Source: Calothrix anomala FACHB-343
Lineage (GTDB): Bacteria; Cyanobacteriota; Cyanobacteriia; Cyanobacteriales; Nostocaceae
Length of the DNA: 64,000 nt
NCBI RefSeq assembly: GCF_014696435.1
Contig: NZ_JACJQG010000034.1
Span: 27,430 to 91,429, forward strand
Reading direction: 5' to 3'
Position numbers and translations under genes: made by a program. The notes under the pieces were generated by a model. The model was not told the origin of the DNA, made no database searches, and saw nothing but the letters and a program-made list of their open reading frames with translations. Positions within the stretch are counted from its first letter, which is position 1. Each line of letters starts with the position of its first letter. Shown one piece after another: positions 59,425 to 64,000 of the stretch.

Positions 59425-61212
59425 TTAGTTGATTATTTTGCTTTTAAGTTCGGCAAGTAGTTCCTCTGCTTGGCTGACATCGCGGCTATTAATAGCAGCT
59501 TGCAAGTTTCCTAAATTTTCTAGTAAAAAATTATCAGATGACTTGTCTTGATTGATCGCGCGTTGCAATCGGGTTATCTCTTCTTCTAACTGAAAAATCC
59601 GATTAGTTACAGCGTCTTCATTTTCATGCACTTTCGCTTCTTCCAGCTTCTTTTCTACCTCTTGCTGAGTCAAGCGATAAAAGCGGTCAAACGTTTTCTC
59701 CACAGGTTGTCCATCGGTGCTGGTATCTTCCGCTAACACATGAAGAATGCCATCGTGGTCAACTGTGAACTTACAATTAACCCGAACTTCCCCCGCCGGA
59801 CGTGCAGTAGCTAGGTTGAGAACTACTTCACCGATAAATTCATTGTCCCCGGCAATTGGTCGTTCACCTTGGTAAATGCGGAAGCGGATACTTTCTTGTC
59901 CATCGCGCTGAGTAGTAAAAGCTTGGGAACCCTTACGCCACTTGGTAACTGGTATTGGTTCATTGGCACAAATAATTGCATCCATCTTGCCGTTAGCTAA
60001 CTCAAGTCCCAAAGACAAAGGCGTTACATCCCAGAGTTTCACCTCATCCCGAAGATAACCGCATAATCTTGCGCCCAGTACCGCCGCACCTCTAGCTACA
60101 GCTTCATCTGGATTGACAGAATCATTGATTTTCCAACCGAAGCGATCGCGTAATGCTTCTTTGATAGCAGGTAATCTGGTTTGTCCACCAACCAATAACA
60201 CTTGATCAATATCTGTAGCTTCCAACTTTGCTTCTTTTAAAGTCGCATCACAGATATCTAAGGTGCGGTTGATCAAAAGTTGCACAAGTTTTTCTAACTC
60301 AGTCCGAGTTAATGTTGCTTCTAGCCCCAAACACTGGCTTTCTATGGTGAAAAGATTGGGAATGCTAACTTGATATTCTGTACTTTTAGTTAAAGCAATT
60401 TTGGCAGCTTCTGCGGCTTTGCGTAACTGCGATCGCACGCCACTATCTTGCTCAATAGATAAATCTACACCATGCTGCTGCTGAAACGCAGCTTTCAGCC
60501 ATGTGACAATTTCCAAATCAAAATCATCCCCACCTAAATGGGTATCGCCGCTAGTAGCCTTTACCCGAAACAAACCCTTTTCAATCCGCAGAATTGAGAT
60601 ATCGAATGTACCACCACCCAAGTCATACACTGCTACGGTTTGGGGTTCTGTACCCAAACCAAAGGCTAAAGCCGCAGCAGTTGGTTCATTAATGATTCGC
60701 GGAACTCGCAAACCAGCTAATTCTCCAGCTTCTTTTGTTGCCTGACGCTGAGATTCACTAAAATAAGCCGGAACAGTAATCACAGCTTGGGAGATTGTTT
60801 TACCTAAAGTTGCTTCAGCATCTTCCTTCAGCTTACGCAAAATTTGAGCAGAAATCTGCGGAGGTGTAAAAGTTTCTTCGCCTACAAGAATAGCAACTTT
60901 GCTCTGCTGCATTTCGGCGATATTATAGGTAACTTGAGTTTGGTCGTTACGTACCCGTTCATCACGAAAGGTACAGCCCATAAAGCGTTTTACGGAGTAG
61001 ATGACTTCACTAGGGTGAGTTGTAATACAACTTAATGCTGATTTACCAACAATGTGTTGATTTGTTTGGGTATCAAACATGACAACGGAGGGAGTGAGGC
61101 GATCGCCTTCTGAGTTGGATAAAACTCTCGCTTTTCCTGTGTCTGGTTCCCAAATGGCAATGGCTGAATTAGTTGTCCCTAAATCAATCCCTAAAACATC
61201 TACCTCACTCAC
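59425..61212 (-). CDS. Hsp70/DnaK-like ATPase
   Basis: GTG start with AAGGGGAG upstream; 595 residues. All Hsp70 markers of the ATPase domain are present: GIDLGTTNSAIAIWE, VITVPAYFSESQRQATKEAGELAGL, NEPTAAALAFG, VYDLGGGTFDISIL and VLLVGGQTRLPAIKEAL. The substrate-binding part (VTPLSLGLE..., IYQGERPIAGDN) is present; the C-terminus is a coiled-coil lid shorter than in DnaK and has no EEVD-type end. It is a dedicated paralogue, probably handling the propeller or protease of its operon. Confidence 0.92.
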   Translation of the reverse strand: MSEVDVLGIDLGTTNSAIAIWEPDTGKARVLSNSEGDRLTPSVVMFDTQTNQHIVGKSALSCITTHPSEVIYSVKRFMGCTFRDERVRNDQTQVTYNIAEMQQSKVAILVGEETFTPPQISAQILRKLKEDAEATLGKTISQAVITVPAYFSESQRQATKEAGELAGLRVPRIINEPTAAALAFGLGTEPQTVAVYDLGGGTFDISILRIEKGLFRVKATSGDTHLGGDDFDLEIVTWLKAAFQQQHGVDLSIEQDSGVRSQLRKAAEAAKIALTKSTEYQVSIPNLFTIESQCLGLEATLTRTELEKLVQLLINRTLDICDATLKEAKLEATDIDQVLLVGGQTRLPAIKEALRDRFGWKINDSVNPDEAVARGAAVLGARLCGYLRDEVKLWDVTPLSLGLELANGKMDAIICANEPIPVTKWRKGSQAFTTQRDGQESIRFRIYQGERPIAGDNEFIGEVVLNLATARPAGEVRVNCKFTVDHDGILHVLAEDTSTDGQPVEKTFDRFYRLTQQEVEKKLEEAKVHENEDAVTNRIFQLEEEITRLQRAINQDKSSDNFLLENLGNLQAAINSRDVSQAEELLAELKSKIIN

Positions 61213-61241
61213 TGTCTACTCCCCTTTTAATTTTAGATTTT

Positions 61242-63116
61242 TTAATATGTGTAGCAACTTAAACCACAAGCTGTACCTACCCATAATTTAGTCTCTTTAT
61301 CTTCACCAGTGCTGATGGCCAGTGCTATAACTCGATTTGCCCCTAAGCCACTATTGTGGATGTTAAATTCGTTAATTTTCCATCTATTGCCTTGACTCAG
61401 TAAACAAAATAGCCCCTTATCTGTCCCAACCCATAAACTGCTATTGTTCTTATCCCATATCAAAGCTGTTATGAGTCGATTGTCAAGCTCAGGTATTGGT
61501 TCCCAGTTGTCAACATTGCCTATGTATAACCCCTGACTTGTACCCACCCAAACCTGTTCTAATTCATCTCTATTAATTGCTAGTAGCGATCGCACATCTG
61601 CACTACCTAAGTTACCAGTAATGGGGATCAGTCGTTTTGTATCAGTTTTATATAACAACAATCCTGCTGAAGTACCCAGCCAAACATGGTCTGTAACAGC
61701 TTGGGTAATTGCTTGCAGCCATCCCCTAACGGGTAATTCCTTGTTGGAAATTACTTGTAACAAAGCTGAATCTTTGTAGTGATAAAGACCATCTAAGCCA
61801 ATTGCCCAGTAGCGATCGCTTCCAATAGTTAGGGTTAAAATAGGCTCTGAAATATTGGGAGCGGTTTGCAGTTCATTCTGCTGTTTTAAGCTATGTAAAC
61901 CACTATTCCAACTCGCAACCCAAACAGTTTCTTGGTCTTGGCTGGTGATGATAGCGCGGATATCTTGGCTAGCAAGTTTTCCATAGCGTCGCCAACTTTC
62001 GGTAAATAAGTCATAACGAAATAAGCCCTGTGCCGTCCCTATCCATAAAATAGAACGGTCTGCAAATTGTTGCACTGATAGTGCTTGCACTAAACTGCTG
62101 AAAGTGGGTGGAGATTTTTCGCGGGAAGCTAACCCAATGACATCAGGGGGATTGTCCGTTAAGTGCAAAAATATTTGTTTTTTCTCTCCGCGTAAGAGTC
62201 CATCATGAGTACCAATCCATACTTGATGATCGCTACCTGCTAGCAAGCTGGTAATAGGTGCATTAAATTGCTTTTCTGTCAAGGGTGTCCAACCAGTTTC
62301 TGTTGCTAAACCCACCTGTCCGCCACAAGCTACCCAAACTCCTTGCGGATGGGGAGCTAGGGCAGTAACTTCACCAGGATATGTAGTATTAATTTTGTGT
62401 AGTTTGTTCGTTGATAAGTCAATGCGTACCAGTCCGCGAAAAGTGCCTAACCACAGGTTTTCACCTTGACGAGCTAGCGTGAGAACATCCGGCTGCACAC
62501 TGTCGCTGGTACGCATCCAACTAGCATTTTTGTAATTATAAACGCCTTGAGCATTGCACAGCCAAATATCATTTTCGTCAACAATAGACATTACTCTCGG
62601 AGGAAAACCAGCCGGGGGTAATTCGATAGCGGGTTTGCGGTCTGGAGTGTTGATAGCATAAAGACCGCTAGCAGTTCCAGCCCAAAGTCTACCAGTAGAG
62701 TCCAGGGTCAAACAACTTACCTTTACCTCGCCCAGAATGCGGTAAGGTCGCCAAGTATCATTTTTTAGATAATAAATTCCAAATTGTTCGTGAGTAGCCC
62801 AAACTTGACCCATACCATCTACGCTAACTGCTAACACTGAGTTACCTGGCAAACCATGTTCGCTGGTGTATCTCACAAATCGATTTAATTCCAGCTTCCA
62901 GTGCAGTATCCCTCCCCCAGTCGCCAACCATAAATTTTCTTGTGTCAGGTCAAAAGCTAAGTGACGGACATGACGCTGACTAACTAAGTTACCCCACTCC
63001 AAAAAAGCTTTATCACTGGGTTGTTCTTGTTGCGGTGCAGCATCAGCAACGGGGATGGGCAAATCTTCTCCCCCTACTGGTACAGGTAAATTAAGTTGGT
63101 AGTCTTTACTACTCAT
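61242..63116 (-). CDS. Regulator-type beta-propeller protein
   Basis: 624 residues. After a short Pro-rich start come about twelve to fourteen repeats of the two-component-regulator propeller type (LWLATGGGILHWK, VWATHEQFGIYYL, LWAGTASGLYAI, VWIGTHDGLL, VWLGTSAGLLLY, LWVGTDKGLFCL), enough for two seven-bladed propellers. There is no signal peptide and no kinase. It shares an ATGA overlap with the coiled-coil gene upstream. The repeat type is the same as in the C-terminus of the caspase-STAND protein at 39611, so both may recognise similar ligands. Confidence 0.85.
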   Translation of the reverse strand: MSSKDYQLNLPVPVGGEDLPIPVADAAPQQEQPSDKAFLEWGNLVSQRHVRHLAFDLTQENLWLATGGGILHWKLELNRFVRYTSEHGLPGNSVLAVSVDGMGQVWATHEQFGIYYLKNDTWRPYRILGEVKVSCLTLDSTGRLWAGTASGLYAINTPDRKPAIELPPAGFPPRVMSIVDENDIWLCNAQGVYNYKNASWMRTSDSVQPDVLTLARQGENLWLGTFRGLVRIDLSTNKLHKINTTYPGEVTALAPHPQGVWVACGGQVGLATETGWTPLTEKQFNAPITSLLAGSDHQVWIGTHDGLLRGEKKQIFLHLTDNPPDVIGLASREKSPPTFSSLVQALSVQQFADRSILWIGTAQGLFRYDLFTESWRRYGKLASQDIRAIITSQDQETVWVASWNSGLHSLKQQNELQTAPNISEPILTLTIGSDRYWAIGLDGLYHYKDSALLQVISNKELPVRGWLQAITQAVTDHVWLGTSAGLLLYKTDTKRLIPITGNLGSADVRSLLAINRDELEQVWVGTSQGLYIGNVDNWEPIPELDNRLITALIWDKNNSSLWVGTDKGLFCLLSQGNRWKINEFNIHNSGLGANRVIALAISTGEDKETKLWVGTACGLSCYTY

Positions 63117-63892
63117 AATTTATTGGTGCTGGTAATACGCCCCCACTCCTCTTTTAATTTGTCTAACTCAGCTTGCAATTCGTAATTCTGGTCTTGCTGC
63201 TGTTCAATACATTGATTGAGAAAATTATGCCAGTGTTCTGGACTTTTTTGCTGTTGTCGCCAAAGTCCATAACGTGCATCTTTATACAAACGTTCTGTTG
63301 CTTGCTTTAAATTTTGTAGCTGTCGGTTTAACGCTCCCTCCCAAATCTTCAGACGCTGATATTGCTGTGTTAAGTTTTCTTGGGAGTTACGAGTTGTCCA
63401 AACTATTCCCCAAGGTAATTCTTCCAAAACATCGCCTAAACTGACGGTAGCATCGCTACATAAACCCTGGAGATTGGCCAGTAACTCTGCATCCTCAGCA
63501 TTGACATCAGGATCTAGTAACCGAAAAATATGCTCCAGTAGCATATCTTTATCAATTGCTTCTGGGTCTTTGAGGCTAAATTCTGTTGTTTGTTCTTCCT
63601 GGTAGAGAAAATTATCAGTTGCGACATCTTGCTGTTGCGTATCGTCTTCATCCTGGGTGAAACGTTGAATTTGGCTGCGAAGGGAGGCAATTTCTGCTTG
63701 TAAGCGCATCGACTGGCGACGTAATGTACCAACAACTGCCTGAAATTCGTTGTAAGCTGCTGCGAGATTTGTTTCTAGTGGTGCAATTGTTTCCCGTGCA
63801 GTAGTAATTGAGGAGCGCAGTTGTTGCAGTTGCGTCAGTAACTTATCTAATTCTGCTTGAGTTATTGCTGAGGTAGATGGGTAGTTTGTCAT
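63113..63892 (-). CDS. Coiled-coil protein, first gene of the Hsp70-clostripain operon
   Basis: 259 residues. Residues about 12-85 are a heptad-rich coiled coil (LDKLLTQLQQLRSSITTARETIAPLETNLAAAY), a short domain with LLEHIFRLLDPDVNAEDAELLANLQGLC lies around 115-145, and a second coiled region ends the protein (QDQNYELQAELDKLKEEW). No family is recognised. An insertion sequence end begins 3 nt upstream of the ATG, so the original ribosome binding site and promoter have been replaced. Confidence 0.75.
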   Translation of the reverse strand: MTNYPSTSAITQAELDKLLTQLQQLRSSITTARETIAPLETNLAAAYNEFQAVVGTLRRQSMRLQAEIASLRSQIQRFTQDEDDTQQQDVATDNFLYQEEQTTEFSLKDPEAIDKDMLLEHIFRLLDPDVNAEDAELLANLQGLCSDATVSLGDVLEELPWGIVWTTRNSQENLTQQYQRLKIWEGALNRQLQNLKQATERLYKDARYGLWRQQQKSPEHWHNFLNQCIEQQQDQNYELQAELDKLKEEWGRITSTNKL

Positions 63893-63894
63893 TA

Positions 63895-64000
63895 GAGGGT
63901 GTTTGAAAAGTTTTTAGGGGTCAAATTTTATGCTAGCCGCCTCACCATAATACGGATCATAGCAAGGTAGATAAAGGTTTCTGAAGTTTCGGGTAATAAC
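63895..64000 (-). mobile_element. Insertion sequence, terminal part (cut by window end)
   Basis: It starts with the end sequence GAGGGTGTTTGAAAAG (63895-63910), as in several cyanobacterial IS5/IS4-type elements, followed by the C-terminal codons of a transposase on the minus strand. The other end lies outside the window, so size and target duplication cannot be seen. Confidence 0.7.
63928..64000 (-). CDS. Transposase C-terminus (partial), IS5-like
   Basis: The minus strand from 64000 to the stop at 63928-63930 reads ...LLPETSETFIYLAMIRIMVRRLA. A C-terminal 'xxTFIYLAMIRLMxxRLA' is the usual ending of IS5-group transposases in cyanobacteria. Only 23-24 residues are inside the window, so the assignment rests on the end pattern and on the terminal repeat next to it. 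Confidence 0.7.
   Translation of the reverse strand, partial: LLPETSETFIYLAMIRIMVRRLA

Overview
The window reads as part of a large plasmid, or a plasmid-derived island, of a filamentous heterocyst-type cyanobacterium (Nostoc/Calothrix/Tolypothrix-like). The basis for this is the many HIP1 octamers GCGATCGC (for example 11993-12000 and 12023-12030), AT-rich spacers full of short interspersed palindromes, and protein families typical of Nostocales (DUF1822, DUF1257/Ycf35, DUF2997, Uma2, CHAT/STAND/WD40 proteins). No rRNA, tRNA or CRISPR array was seen, and no core metabolic genes.

Layout. 0-3 kb: partition-type genes (the end of a ParM/actin-like gene, a small downstream partner, a ParA-like ATPase with an AT-hook, a membrane protein). 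3.5-7.4 kb: a 1278-residue protein with both signature regions of the two-barrel RNA polymerase superfamily (AFQFR...AKG and CDFDGD), a probable single-chain QDE-1/YonO-like polymerase. 7.6-20.9 kb: plasmid backbone, mostly minus strand and mostly single genes each followed by its own hairpin terminator. It includes an XRE regulator with an operator-like dyad, a DNA-binding-type protein carrying three 39-bp palindromic repeats, a retropepsin-like pair, and a Ycf46-like AAA+ / DUF2997 / DUF1257 set with a WGR-domain protein, a coiled-coil protein and a protein with an SSB-like acidic tail. 21-22.9 kb: tyrosine recombinase and a divergent coiled-coil protein.

23-39.3 kb: two CHAT-STAND-WD40 giants, a sigma-like factor with DUF1822, HigBA, a broken VapBC-type module, an RDD membrane protein, a secreted protein and an M48 protease. 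Five promoters here appear to share one bipartite motif (TGCGTAA, 15 nt, [T/A][T/A]CGT), including the one before the sigma factor itself. This suggests a small self-regulated sigma regulon that connects the proteins.

39.6-63.9 kb: an NTP-dependent conflict island. It holds a caspase-STAND-propeller protein, a CHAT protein with a membrane partner, then a plus-strand block of effector-associated-domain (EAD) proteins (EAD-NACHT, EAD-like trypsin, EAD-unknown, EAD-inactive STAND) running into MoxR, vWA and a second NACHT protein. A convergent minus-strand operon follows, with coiled coil, beta-propeller, Hsp70-like ATPase and clostripain protease. The general MoxR-vWA/EAD theme is known from comparative genomics of bacterial conflict systems; the exact set here, especially the Hsp70/propeller/clostripain operon, is the part I do not recognise as described. 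At the right edge an insertion sequence (partial transposase) abuts the first gene of that operon.

Coding starts were moved from the longest-frame start where a better ribosome binding site and family alignment supported it. Functional names rest on motifs read by eye, and no database search was run.
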